Shown: piece by piece, positions 22,900 to 34,752 of the stretch
How the letters are laid out: each line of letters begins with the position of its first letter
Position numbering within the stretch: the stretch's first letter is position 1
NCBI GenBank assembly: GCA_936440205.1
Contig: OW387150.1
Location: 38,250,295-38,314,294 of the forward strand
DNA length: 64,000 nt
From: Lepidonotus clava
Taxonomy: Eukaryota; Annelida; Polychaeta; Phyllodocida; Polynoidae
Direction of reading: 5' to 3'
The notes under the pieces: model-generated
Told to the model about the DNA's origin: nothing
The model's input: only the letters and a program-made list of their open reading frames with translations
The model's database searches: none
Position numbers and translations under genes: made by a program

Positions 22900-23169
22900 A
22901 GGGCCATACCCACTAACTGATTTTGGGCTGAATCGGCATGAATGTTGGCTTGGACGTTGGCTTGGTTATCAGCCAACTCTGCCTTGATATGGCATACCCA
23001 CACAAAATTGGCATATCTGTTGGCGTCTGTTAGCGCTGACAGCCATGCCAATGGATGCACCGATCCATTTAAATCATGTTTAATAATTTTACGCCGATGC
23101 CAACACTGACACTGATGACCGAATCCCGTTGTCGTCAGCCGTCAGTCCGTCGTTAGTGGGTATGGGGCT
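22900..23169. mobile_element. Harbinger-like MITE, copy 1
   Basis: 270 bp with terminal inverted repeats (AGGGCCATACCCACTAAC left; GTTAGTGGGTATGGGGCT right), flanked by TTA on both sides (22897-22899 and 23170-23172). A 3-bp TWA duplication is typical of PIF/Harbinger. Internally it is rich in GTTGGC-type motifs. No transposase. Related to 25678-25892 and 33030-33266. Confidence 0.7.
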
Positions 23170-23172
23170 TTA

Positions 23173-24494
23173 ATGTGATGTGTAATCACAGTGGTTTCAT
23201 ACATATCCCAGCAGTCGAGGTAATTAATATTCATGAAATGGGGCTAATCTCGATACACCAATCTGTCCTACATGACTGATGAGTGAGATACTTTATCCGT
23301 CAATTATTAGAAACAGACGGAGATTGCAATTACAAAATTATTGAATATTTATCCAATTTTACTGAGGCCCAGGCAAATAAAAACTAATCAAGGAAAAAAT
23401 ATATGCCATATAGAAGTTGAATAAGTTATTCTTTAAGGATGGCAGATAAAGGAACAACCACGGGGACATGGAGCCAAACTACACTGTAAGATGTACTCAG
23501 AGTGTTGTAGAATAAAAACACTTCTTTGAATAAATAAACAGGGCTCTTATGAATATTTATACTTATCCACGGCTATGACAGTCTTAAATGGCTGTGTTCT
23601 GATGCATTGTCTACTAAAAAGGAGTATCTTGTATATTCCAGATGTTCATTGTGTTCTGTATAGATCACACTCATTCTCAAATATCTAACCCTCTTATTCA
23701 ACCTCACTCAACTGCTTAATTCTTGTCTGATTAGATACAAGAATTAAACAAAAAGGCTATTTATTGAGCTTTAGAGATCTATATATAGCTTTAAAGACCT
23801 ATTTGTATATGCTAATATAAAGTAACAATAGCTCAATTGAAAAGAAGTAGAGACTAATAAGGTCACTTTTGAAGGTTTCAGCAAAGTAACCGGTTGTCCT
23901 GTTTGTCTCAAGGTGCACCTGGGCACACAAGGACCAACCGACCATAACTGATAGAGCTTAGGGTTAACCCAAGGCCAGTGATGGACCAATCCACCTTTTC
24001 AGTCAGCCCATCCTGTGTTGGGTCTTCTGTTACAGTCAATGCTGTATGCGGAGCACACCTCAGACCCGCTGTAACGACTGCTGTACATCGACCTCTCAAC
24101 ACGTGTCATCTGGCTGGCATACAGAGACCTACCAGCCTACAGCCACACCATCTACTGTTAACACCCCCTACAGGGAATAAAGGGACCAATGTTTACAAAT
24201 TGGAATATGGGTCTTCCACTTAGTACATACGCAAAAATTCTCAAATCTATACCCCCCAATCCCCTTGATCTAAAAAATGCATTGGATTTGTACAAGAACT
24301 TACGCAAATTAAAAAAAATATATCAGACCCCCCGCCCCCCCTTGGTGCGTATGTACTTAATGGAAGGCCCCATAAGAACAACATAGACTAATCTGTTTGG
24401 TGTTCTTTTGTATCAAGTAAAGTCAATTGTTCTCTATGTGTTGTACTGTAACACATTGCATCTATTTCTAAGGAGAATTCTAGTTGGGATTAAG
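23173..24494. other. Intergenic, no supported gene
   Basis: AT-rich. Opposed open frames at 23908-24102 (minus) and 23978-24223 (plus) overlap each other, have no splice support and are not called. Confidence 0.35.
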
Positions 24495-24840
24495 TCTTAG
24501 TGAGTGAGTGAGGGAGTGATAGATGTTTTATGCCGTACCTACAGCCAGGGTAATTTTCATGACAAAAACAAGTTGGGAGAAATTCTGACTTTTCAGACAT
24601 GTGTTTTGACTTGGTTAGTCTTTGGCGATTGAAACTATGAAATGAGGGTGACAGAGCAGGCAAAAAGGAGGGGACAGAAACCTACAAATCATTTTTGCTG
24701 TACCTCATCCCTTAGTGAACCCAGACACCCAAAGAAACACTTGGTTAGTGCTGGGCCCCCCTATCGTCACCTTTTATGATCAGCAGTGGCAACTGGGGGC
24801 CTTTATTCTTCCTAGGAGCAAAACCCTCATGTTGGTACCC
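24495..24840 (-). repeat. SINE family 1, copy 2
   Basis: Diverged copy of 2098-2460, sharing AAACAAGTTGGGAGAAATTC, ATTTTTGCTGTACCTCATCC and TTCTTCCTAGGAGCAAAA. It begins with a GAGTGAGTGAGGGAGTG tail. The B-box part is damaged. Confidence 0.6.
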
Positions 24841-25677
24841 TCTACGAGGGGATAAAGAGTTATGTTAGATGTTACTTGGACAAACAGGATGTATCACTGG
24901 ATGGCAAAAATATTAAAGTGACAGAAATTGTGAGATAAAATAATGTCTTTTTTTCTAAAAATAAAACTAAATTTTCATCCTTTTACAACTATCTGAAATG
25001 GATCTCTTTCCCCTACATCTTTAGCACAAATTGATGTGTTCTAGTTCTACCTTTCATAAGAATGATTCTGTCAACCAAATCACTGAATTCACTTATAATT
25101 GATTCAAATCATTTAGTAGACAACTCTATGAACCCCAAAGGGTATGCACTGCCACCTGTTGGGTGACAGTCTACCTATGCCTCTTTGGTCAAATGTATTG
25201 AAGTTGGCTCCAGCCATGCACTATTTGATACATATTGAAGCCCTATTGTTTCACTATAAGATTCTTTTGATTTTTTAAAAGACAGAAGTTAAACTGTTTA
25301 TTTGGTTTTTATTTTCAAATCCCTCACTTTTACTTTTTATTTATTTTGGAAGTGTTTTGGCAGTGTCATAGATTAATAATGGAGAGGACCTTCATGCTGA
25401 ATGATAAACAACAAAATGCATAGTCAGTCCCATAGTCATTTCTATGGTCCTCTCCATTATCTCCCTCAAGTGGCACAATAATCATTTGATAAACTTCATG
25501 ATGATGGCCGATGGTGAAGGCGGTAGCTAAAGTCACAGCGGGTGAATCGAGGCAGCTTGCAGGTCAGCACTTACTGAAATCATCCTCTCCGGAGCCCCCT
25601 GCAGCCCCCGAAGGAGGCCAGCACTGTCCAGATCCACTTAAGGAGAAGAAAGAGTCCCCTTACCCCCTCCTCATTTA
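24841..25677. other. Intergenic with a 15-bp perfect hairpin stem
   Basis: ATAATGGAGAGGACC at 25376-25390 is inverted perfectly at 25446-25460 around a 55-nt loop. The loop itself has a CCATAG...CTATGG mini-stem next to the right arm. No gene. Confidence 0.5.
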
Positions 25678-25892
25678 AGCACCATACCCACTAGGCGATT
25701 TTGGCTGAGTCGGCTGACTCATTGGCCCTAAAATTGGCTGATTCTACCCTTAGAATCGGCTGATTTTAGGGCTGATTCAGATCAAACATGCACATTTCAA
25801 TATACCATACTGACAGTTGATCGTAAACATTTTCTGATTCTCCCAGTATCTCGTCGCCCGTCGCTGGTAAAATTGCTAAGTGGGTACAGGCC
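25678..25892. mobile_element. Harbinger-like MITE, copy 2
   Basis: 215 bp with termini AGCACCATACCCACTAGG and GCTAAGTGGGTACAGGCC, with TTA on both sides (25675-25677 and 25893-25895). Contains TATACCATACTGACAG, a motif shared with copy 3. Confidence 0.65.
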
Positions 25893-27780
25893 TTAGTCTG
25901 GACCCCCTGCAGGTTGAGGGGCCCAGTCTGCAGGTCTGGGCCCTCCACCCCCACCCCCTCCCCCTGAGGAGATGAGAGGATTGAGAGTCAATCAAAGACC
26001 ACCAGTTCCTGATCCCTGCTCCTCCCCTACACTCCACCTCCACCCCTGATGCTGGTAAATGAAGGGTTAAAACAAATCGCATCTTTTTGTATCAGTTTTT
26101 GCATCACCATCTGTAGCTTTATGCTGTGATTGAAAGGATGTAAAAGTTTCACTGATTATCACAGGCCTCAGATAGTTGAGATAGTGTTTCATTGCATTTG
26201 CAGTTTGATTGTTAATAATCAATGACCTCACTTGCTTTGAAACTTCATATCAAGTTATTTGAGTAAGGTAACCTAACTCTTGAGCAACATTATGATATCA
26301 TTATTATCTAATGTTGACCTTAATAACCTGTTGCATTTATGAAATAATAAAGATCCCTAACTAACCATTCTGTGTAGATGAAGAACCATGAGCCTTGCCC
26401 TGCACCTATACTAAGCATGATTGATCCACCAAGAAAGAAGGAAACACGTATTAACACAACCATAGTATTTTTGGGGTCTAATTAGACTTTGTTGTTTATG
26501 ACAACTTGAAGGTCAAAACTAGTCACACCAGGGGGTATGGGAGGGATTACACTGCCCATCATGGAACGTTCCCAAAGCTGCCTGAGCATAGACTGTATAC
26601 ACTCTTAATCTCTGATGTCAAACCATTGATAATCTACTGGTATATGAAAGACATAACTGACAAACCACTGATGCACTACTGGCATACTGTACTGATACGG
26701 GTGTCAGTTCAATTACACATGTACAGTAGATACCTTAGCTAGTTGCAGTAGGAAATGGAAAGGTATTAAGGTGAGGCTCTCTGACTAAAGTACATCTGCA
26801 ATTGGAGAGCGAGGAGATGATGTCACACGAACGAGGTAAGTAAGATGCACAGTTAGTAATCCTCAGAGTGAAACAAGTGGCCTCTGAGGCAACTCTGAAA
26901 TGTGAGGGCTTAGTGAGCTCAGGTAAAATCTGGTCACGTGAGCAGAGCTAGATAGGTGGTTTGAGATCAGGAGTACTGGTCGTGTGAAGTAGAGCACACC
27001 ATCTCTTGGACTGAAACTAGTCAACGGGAGCTCAGTGACATATATTACTTGCATTTAGATTAAATAAATACTGTCATTTCAAGTGAGTGTTCTCTGTCAT
27101 CCCTGAATTAGGAACTAGGTTCAAGGACAATTAAGGATCGTAACGAGATGGAAGACTCTGATCACTGGGTTGTTTATTGGAACTATTCACATGGAAACTT
27201 AGCGGAATGTGGACTAACCTTTCATTAGAAAAGGTAAACCCTATAGTTCAATACACCACAGACATATTATGGAAAACAATTTCCATACTACTGATATACT
27301 ACTTGCACATGATTGACAATCCACTGACACACCATCGAGGTAGTACTGACACGCTGCCTGCAGTTGACCCTGATAGCGCTTTACTACAGCGCTCTAGCAG
27401 TCTATACCATTTGACCATTTGCCATCCCTTGGGTGTGCCCATATCACAGTGTTTTGGGCTCAGGGACTGTTGAGGATCAATCTGAGGGCTGTAAATACCC
27501 CCACCTCCCGGGCTCCCCCCAATCTCCCCAGGCTCCGCCAACCTCCCTGTGCTACCCTCACTCACCACTAAACTGACTGGGATTGACCCCCTGTAGTACT
27601 ATCTGCTGTCACCAGGCGCCACCACCGTCTACCCCCGAGAGGCTGGTTTGAGTGCTCAGGAGAGGGGAAGAGAGCGATAGGTCCACAGACAGGACTGGAA
27701 CCGGTGTTGACTCTTCATTAAGTGGGAAGGGGTCTGTGTGGGGTAGGGGGGAAGGGGGTATAGAGCTTGGGGAGGCTCAA
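25893..27780. other. Intergenic, no confident gene
   Basis: A minus-strand open frame at 27299-27604 is moderately GC-rich and protein-like (for example MGTPKGWQMVKWYRLLERCS), but it has no convincing start or donor and is not called. A run of 13 G lies at 27791-27803. Confidence 0.3.
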
Positions 27781-27859
27781 TGTGTTTTTGTAGGGGGGGG
27801 GGGGGGCTCTCAGCTGGGAGAGGGCTCCGAAGCTCGGTCTGTCCTAGCCAAGGATGCGA

Positions 27860-28100
27860 CATTGTTATACCATTGTACCAATATTCTGGTTGGTTCTGTA
27901 TTCAACTCTTGTTATATTCCTTTCATGACTCCCAATGAAGTTGCATGCGCTGTGACCTGCTGTGACATTGCACTGCAATGTTATTATCGTCTGGTCATAT
28001 TCTTCAATCTAATCGTCTGGTTATGTTTTTCAATCTAAACAGAATGTTCTTATAATGATCTGTTTTGGTTTAGCCCTAACCTTACCAAAAAGTTATAGTG
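27860..28100 (+). repeat. Dispersed repeat family R1, copy 1
   Basis: Shares GACTCCCAATGAAGTTGC, TGTGACATTGCACTG and AACAGAATGTTCTTATAATG with 33905-34145 (same strand), and with 37020-37330 and 50690-50975 (opposite strand). Element type unknown. Confidence 0.6.
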
Positions 28101-29143
28101 GGCCATATCATCCAATATGAAGCTGATATGGAATTGATACTTTAAGGGGACATGTTCTTTATCAAATCATATATACATTTATGTGATATTTGAACCTCTC
28201 TCTGAAAACATTCAGTGGAATTTGGAGATGGACAGTGCACAGTTTTCTCATCACATCCAATTTTATTATCCTGGAAGTGACTTTGAAATCTGAGTTGAAT
28301 AATTGTTTAGGGGAACACACATTATTGAAGACGCTGTTTGCCTCGCTCTTCATGCTGCGAAGGAGACAGGTTAATATCCGCCGCCTATCGATCAACCTTT
28401 AAACTGACCTTTAAATCTAAACTTTTTCAGAAGGGGATAATAGGGTTCACTAAGATACTGGAGATGTAACTTTTCTTATATCTCTCCAAGATGTTAAAGG
28501 GTGGCAATTTAGATGTTGGTAAGGTCTTGAAAGGACATAGAGCTACTGGACATATATGTGAACATAAGATATTGTTTTAGGGAAAAGAACTCAAGTGCGC
28601 AGTGCGAAGATACTAAATTAAATGCTAAAACACACACATTGTATAAAGACAAAACTCTAGTTGTCATATCACAGGTTGTTTCAATGGAATATAATAATCA
28701 ATTTATAGTATAATTTATATATAGTCAAATATCTAACTTGAAGCCCCTCCAAGATAAGGAGTAGATCAAATAACCCTTATATTACCTTTAAAGAGATCTG
28801 GAGAGGCGCCACTAACACTAGGCTCCAATTGTCTGAATGGCAAAGGACATTGTCTGAAAACTAAACGACATGCCATATCCGTCTTTTACAGCGACCGAGA
28901 CCTTTACATAAAACAGTTGAGTCGACCTTTTCACCATTGTATCAGGCACTCTCACCAAGTTACCAGGGGAAACTGAGCCGCCATTCTAATGAGATGAAAA
29001 TTAGACCATTTCCAAACAAAGGCAAAGTTTGGGCTGACCAAATGGCCCCTTTCCCACCACGTGCCTTCCGCCTGGAGTTGTCAGCCGGAACTCGCGTTGC
29101 CCGTAGGGCGGCCATTAACAGACCAGTCAAATGGCCATTCTCC
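28101..29143. other. Intergenic, no supported gene
   Basis: Opposed open frames at 28162-28402 lack support. A GC-richer stretch at 28970-29140 contains a ~65-bp segment (AGCCGGAACTCGCGTTG...) that recurs in diverged form at 29493-29557, immediately beyond the MITE at 29144-29486. Confidence 0.35.
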
Positions 29144-29486
29144 AGTGGCCCGTTGTACAATGAACGATTGTAACAGCAATGGATTGTAACAAGAAAACCT
29201 TTCCTTGTTAATTTGATTGCTGTTATGCATGTTTTTTTTTGCATTTTTTCACCCTCAAAATACATCTATTTAGAATGCTGTAAATAACCTGTAATCTTTA
29301 CAGGAACTAGTCCTACAGTGCTCCTTTTAACATCAATTAACAGAACTCCATTTGATCCAGTAGAAAAACAGATATAAGCATTTCACAACAAGGTTCATGT
29401 CAACAAAGTGTCCTTGTTAGGAAACATGTCCTTGTTGTAATTTTAAACTGATTGCGGTTACAATCGGTATTGTGCAACAGACCACT
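29144..29486. mobile_element. GTTGCACAAT-type MITE, copy 1
   Basis: 343 bp with termini AGTGGCCCGTTGTACAAT and ATTGTGCAACAGACCACT. The internal blocks TTTAGAATGCT and TTTGATCCAGTAGAAA are shared with 60996-61310. No transposase. Confidence 0.65.
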
Positions 29487-30135
29487 AGTTTGTTAGCCGG
29501 AACTGGTGTCGCGCCTTAGTCGGCCATTAATGTTCTGGTCAAATGGCTACTCTCCAGACCCACTCTCTCCTCAAACTCCGCAAACGGCCATGACCGATAG
29601 CCCCTTGTGTCCACCGCACAGAACTAACGTCAAGTGGTGACGGCTAGTGTCAATGACAGGCCATTATATGCCCTCTTTAGAAAGATCAAATTGTATAACC
29701 ATGAGATGTATTCATACTTCATACAATGGTGCATATTTATAGCTCCAAAGTCACAAAGAACTATATGCAATGAGGATGATATTAGGTCCTGATTTATCTA
29801 GCTTCAGAATTCCTAAGTTACATATTAGTACTTTATCTGATGGACCCAGTTAAATGTGGTTTTCCTTCAGATGCCAGATTTCCAGATTTCCAGATTTCCA
29901 GATTTTTGGCAGTTCAGTATAAAGATAACGTTTATATTTTTCTTCACCTAAGTTGCTAATATTGATTTCAAATTATTCAATTATCTGTTCTAAGCCATCC
30001 AAACCATGAATTTAATTTTCTGGTGATTAATTCCAACCTTTCAGTTGCTAAACTGAAAATCTGGAAAAGTCCTTCCTTCTTTTCAGGATTTTTCATTACC
30101 CGTGAGTGTCATATCTGAATGAAGTGTGGCTAACA
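29487..30135. other. Intergenic, no gene seen
   Basis: AT-rich. A short (GATTTCCA)n run sits at 29877-29906. Confidence 0.35.
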
Positions 30136-30139
30136 AGGC

Positions 30140-31042
30140 CTGCAGGGACCGTTTACTGCACTCAGCCCATCACAAGATGTGGGGACTGTTTACTGCACTC
30201 AGCCCATCACAAGGTGCAGGGCCTGTTTACTGCACTCAGCCCGTCACAAGGTGCAGGGACTGTTTACTGCACTCAGCCCGTCACAAGGTGCAGGGACTGT
30301 TTACTGCACTCAGCCCGTCACAAGTTGCAGGGCCTGTTTACTGCACTCAGCCCGTCACAAGTTGCAGGGACTGTTTACTGCACTCAGCCCATCACAAGAT
30401 GCAGGGCCTGTTTACTGCACTCAGCCCGTCACAAGGTGCAGGGACTGTTTACTGCACTCAGCCCATCACAAGTTGCAGGGCCTGTTTACTGCACTCAGCC
30501 CGTCACAAGTTGCAGGGCCTGTTTACTGCACTCAGCCCGTCACAAGTTGCAGGGACTGTTTACTGCACTCAGCCCATCACAAGGTGCAGGGCCTGTTTAC
30601 TGCACTCAGCCCGTCACAAGGTGCAGGGACTGTTTACTGCACTCAGCCCATCACAAGGTGCAGGGCCTGTTTACTGCACTCAGCCCGTCACAAGTTGCAG
30701 GGCCTGTTTACTGCACTCAGCCCGTCACAAGTTGCAGGGACTGTTTACTGCACTCAGCCCATCACAAGGTGCAGGGCCTGTTTACTGCACTCAGCCCGTC
30801 ACAAGGTGCAGGGACTGTTTACTGCACTCAGCCCGTCACAAGTTGCAGGGCCTGTTTACTGCAGTCAGCTTGTCACAAGGTGCAGGGCCTGTTTACTGCA
30901 CTCAGCCCATCACAAGGTGCAGGGCCTGTTTACTGCACTCAGCCCGTCACAAGGTGCAGGGACTGTTTACTGCACTCAGCCCGTCACAAGTTGCAGGAAC
31001 TGTTTAATGCACTCAACCCTTCACTAGGTGCAGGGACTGTTT
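30140..31042 (+). repeat. 37-bp minisatellite, ~24 copies, with 5-unit higher-order repeat
   Basis: Units of GTTTACTGCACTCAGCCC plus (G/A)TCACAAG(G/T)TGCAGGG(A/C)CT. Three variable sites mark the units, and their order repeats every five units (185 bp) in the middle of the array. All three forward frames stay open for about 280-313 codons because the unit has no stop in any frame; these are not genes. Confidence 0.93.
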
Positions 31043-31044
31043 TG

Positions 31045-31215
31045 TAGGACCATAAACCATCCAGCACACAAACAACCATAAACGGTATTCCCCATTCCCG
31101 TTTATGGAGGGCCAATAGAAATTCCCTACAGAATTTAGGTAGCCACTTGTAGCCATGGACCCTTGTGGGTGTAAGGACCTATTATACAAGAGGTATCTAG
31201 GTCATGAAAGGAAAA
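31045..31215. repeat. Dispersed repeat, copy 2
   Basis: Partner of 8908-9060, in the same orientation. Confidence 0.5.
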
Positions 31216-31781
31216 CATTTGACTGGGAGCAGCCTGCAGGTTTTCTGCTTAGAGAGTGTAAGTTGAGTATGACTGGCAGCTTCCAGTCAGAACCGGAAGT
31301 CGTTCTCCTCAGAGAGTGGTCAATCAGGGCGAGACAATGGAGACTGAGCTATTGGTTCAGCGACAACATTAATTTCATTTCCCAGATATGCTGCTCTTTG
31401 TCTGGTCCAATTTAATCAATGTCCCCCTGAGTGGGGTAACTGTCAGGGGGAGAAACGTTTGTTTGTTGTCTATTCAGAACACTGTGTCTGGTGAAAGGCG
31501 TCTCGGAGACTTGTCTGTCTGAGAAATAGACAAGGACTGGGACTATCGTCTTCGTGATGGAACATTTGGGTCTGAGTTTGCCTTGATAAAGGTATCTTTT
31601 ATCTGTTTCACATGAGTTTTAATCAAGTGGTAGGTTGACATGGGGTTGCTGACAGGCCAGAGATGTTGGCTATGGAAGCCCCACCTCAGGACAGATAGTG
31701 GAGTTTGGTTGGTAAGGAAGAAGAGTTCTGCCAAGATCAGTTTACAGTAAAATAGACTCATGTGTAAACTGCACACGGATA
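31216..31781. other. No supported gene
   Basis: The minus-strand open frame 31543-31917 reads across the SINE body and its target duplication, so it is not a gene. Confidence 0.4.
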
Positions 31782-31795
31782 TTCCAGTCAGATGA

Positions 31796-31991
31796 TGATG
31801 ATTGTAGGAGTTGAATGTCTGCTCAGCAATTTTTTTAGCTACATCAGGACCACTCATGTTTGTGTATATACCAGTTGGTTGACCCAATCTATGGGAACGG
31901 AAACGACAGCAAGGCAAGGTGGCCTATCAGGCAGCACCTGGGATTGAACACGAGCCGGCCGCATGCAAAATGCTAAGCACTAAACCCCCTG
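31796..31991 (-). mobile_element. tRNA-headed SINE with 14-bp target-site duplication
   Basis: On the minus strand an A-box-like TTTAGTGCTTAGCA and a B-box-like GTGTTCAATCCCA form a tRNA-like head, followed by a ~120-bp body and a short CAT repeat tail. TTCCAGTCAGATGA is perfectly duplicated at 31782-31795 and 31992-32005, which fixes the insertion limits. About 196 bp. The perfect duplication suggests fairly recent insertion. Confidence 0.8.
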
Positions 31992-32005
31992 TTCCAGTCA
32001 GATGA

Positions 32006-33026
32006 ACAGTTAATAAGTATATTTCAGTGAAATGATAACACATGAGTGTTCTTAAATCACATACTTTTTTGCAGGAAAAATCAAACAGATACACTATTAT
32101 TTGTTAGCATTTCAAACATTTCATTTGACACATCAATTGACCCTTCAGACAGGGATGACATTGCCCGCTGTATCTCTCTGATACTTCCAGTTTATGGACA
32201 GATCAAACTTCATTGGATTGGAACTTTGATTTCAAGAAATCCTTTCATTGAAAAATAATGCATACATACATTCAACACATCATACTTTCTCATGATCCAC
32301 ATTAATTTTGAAGTATTCTTTAGCCTTTACAATGTAACATATAGATAAAATAACATTAAAAACATTCACAATATTTGGCAATATATTTTGGTATAACCTA
32401 AACAGAGTAAGATTATGTCCTTATGCATATGTTTGTGGACTCACATTAGCTGACAATACCAAAGGTACTTGAGCATAGTCTTCTGCAAAACATGATGGCT
32501 CATATTGTGAAACCAATGTTACCACACATTCATGCTTAATTTGACACATTATATTTAAATGATTGGTTTGATTAGCTGACAATAGATGTTAACCCATTCC
32601 CACCTCATTGACTAGTGCTGCCAATAAACACAATTAAATTGGCTGGAAAAACCTTTTGGTGGCCAACTAAACTATAGATCTGTGATGCAAGAAACAACTC
32701 AAAAGCATGAATATTTTCTGTTAACTCCTCTTCGTTCACCTCAAAATGCAACTCTAATGGCACATTAAACGTGTAATAAAAGTATGTGTCCTGCTAATGT
32801 ACAACAATTCTTATGAAATAACATTTATAATATCTAGCCAGAACTCTTAACTATTGCTATGTCACAACAGAAAATCAGCTGTTTCTTGCTGACCGGATCT
32901 ATAGTTGTCCCAAATCGTCTGCGAGTAGTGCTGTATTAGTTGAGGTGTTTAGGAGTAAGCAGCCAACTAACCACAAAACAGGATTGGTATTCCGCCAGCA
33001 TGGCGCCTGCCCTTGCCATTCACCAT
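32006..33026. other. Intergenic, AT-rich, nothing recognised
   Basis: No exon-like segment or repeat found. The open frame 32046-32258 is unsupported. Confidence 0.35.
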
Positions 33027-33029
33027 TTA

Positions 33030-33266
33030 AGCTCTACATCCACTAGGACACTTTAGATCTTTGTGATATATGTTTTCCTCCAATCACCCATCAGTATGGT
33101 ATACTGAAATGGGCATGCTTGATCTGAATCACCAGGAATATCGCCAGACGATTCGCCTGGGAATTTTATCAAACATTCATTTTAGTATACCATACTGATG
33201 GACGATCAGAGGATCTGAGGAAAACATGATTGACTAGGTTCAAAGTGTCCTAGTGGGTATGAGGCT
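33030..33266. mobile_element. Harbinger-like MITE, copy 3 (foldback)
   Basis: 237 bp flanked by TTA (33027-33029, 33267-33269). Termini are AGCTCTACATCCACTAGG and CCTAGTGGGTATGAGGCT. The inverted repeat extends discontinuously inward (GTTTTCCTC/GAGGAAAAC; CATCAGTATGGTATACTGAA inverted at 33181-33202), so nearly the whole element folds back. Confidence 0.72.
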
Positions 33267-33269
33267 TTA

Positions 33270-33904
33270 GTCACTCATCAATTAGCTCACTCATGTTTGT
33301 CGTTCTGTGGAAACCAGACATAAGACTATTCACTGACTAAAAATAAGAAACCACCCCATCATACCTAATTGCTGCTGGTACCAGCAAGCGCCAGGTGGGA
33401 AGGTTCCCAGGGCCATCATCAGGCTGGGAACCAGTTGAACAATACCCCTACAGCAGGAGAAGGGAGAGGCCTAGGAAAGAGGGAGGGTGAAAAGGGGGGA
33501 AAGGAGAATGAAATTCTCCCTACCACGGATAGCTGATTTACAGTTTTTAAGCACCTGCAGGCTAATGCACTGATTTTGTCGACAAAACCCATGGAAAAAC
33601 TATAGAAAATAAAGAAATAAATGTTATATATCAACCAAAAATGAGTAAATTTTCAAACCACCTACAAAATCTCACTGTATATGGATAAAAAAAATGAAAA
33701 TAAGTCTGCAAATTTTTCATCATTTTTAATTACGAATGATAATCAGATTTATGAAAATCTCTATGCTAAAGCCTTGAGTCATGACAACATATTACTCAGC
33801 ATGCAACCTTCTCTAGGCAAACCTGCAGGTACAACCCAAGAAGTTTGTTATCCGTGGTTAGGGGAATTGGTGAATAAATAGAGTGGGAATGGGGGACCCA
33901 GCTA
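33270..33904. other. Intergenic, no gene seen
   Basis: AT-rich with a short purine-rich stretch at 33470-33510. Confidence 0.35.
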
Positions 33905-34145
33905 AGCATGTGATGCTATCATAACATTATTGCAACAACGTTCTGTTTGGATATGTATTGGTTCTTTATTTTGATGGCTCCCAATAACGTTGCTGCAGCA
34001 CACTGCTGTGATGTTGCACTGTGACGTTATCATTCTGTTTATGTTATTCAACCTTAACAGAATGTTCTCATAATGTTCCGTTTTGGTTTCATACTAACTT
34101 CACCAAGAAATAATGCTTTGATAACATTCCAATTTGGCGAGGTTT
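33905..34145 (+). repeat. Dispersed repeat family R1, copy 2
   Basis: Shares GGCTCCCAATAACGTTGC, GTGATGTTGCACTGTGACG and AACAGAATGTTCTCATAATG with the other R1 copies. Confidence 0.6.
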
Positions 34146-34304
34146 GACCTTAACATATAATTTCTAACATAGCTATTACATGCCATTTTAGTAAATGCCA
34201 GACTGACTACAAAAGTATAGTTGCAGAACTTTTCTGTTACATCGCAGATTTCCTGGGGAGGAGGATAATAAAGGAGAGTGATATATAAGGGAGGGCCACA
34301 ATAA

Positions 34305-34495
34305 GGGGTGAGTGAGTGAGTGATGGAGGTATTACTCCGCACTGACAGCCAGGGTGATTTTAACAGCGAAAACATGTAGGAACAAATTCTGTCATTGGTG
34401 ATTGTATCTATGGGATGAAGTTGACAGGTTGGGCAAACAGCAGGGAATCAAAACCTGGAAATCATTTTTGCTGCACCTCATCCCTTAGTGAACTG
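34305..34495 (-). repeat. SINE family 1, copy 3 (truncated)
   Basis: Shares the GAGTGAGTGA tail, GGTGATTGTATCTATG and CATTTTTGCTGCACCTCATC with the other copies. It stops before the tRNA-like head. Confidence 0.55.
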
Positions 34496-34509
34496 TGCCA
34501 AAATAAGGG

Positions 34510-34752
34510 GTTAAATGGGAGAGTAAAAGGGAGAAGGTAAACAAGGGGGAAGGGAGAACAGGTGGGGACGGTGGTCAGGTAGAATAATGAAAGGATAAGC
34601 TGGGAGGATACAATTAGGGGGAAGGGGGTATGGGGAAATGGGGGAGGGGGAAGGGGAAAGGGGAAGACAGAGTAAAATGAGAGAGTACAAAGGGAAGGTA
34701 AAAAAGCAAGAAAAAAAGAGGGTTAGAAGGAGGTAAGGGGGGGGGGGGAAGC
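34510..34752 (+). other. Purine-rich tract (G/A) with G-runs
   Basis: About 240 nt almost entirely purine on the plus strand, including repeated runs of 4-12 G. Potential for triplex or quadruplex structure. It lies in the region downstream of gene 3 exon 1. Confidence 0.55.

Noticed and set aside
27299-27604. Protein-like minus-strand frame
   Set aside because: No convincing ATG, acceptor or donor pair, and no similarity recognised. Could be an exon of an unseen gene, but support is too thin.
30106-31047. Overlapping forward frames of 282-313 codons
   Set aside because: Produced by a 37-bp unit without stops; the three frames give the same rotating peptide. No splice sites or start context.
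31543-31917. 124-codon minus-strand frame
   Set aside because: Runs across a SINE body and its target duplication.
31921-31991. Possible functional tRNA gene
   Set aside because: A-box and B-box are recognisable, but no proper cloverleaf, and it is followed by a SINE body with target duplication.
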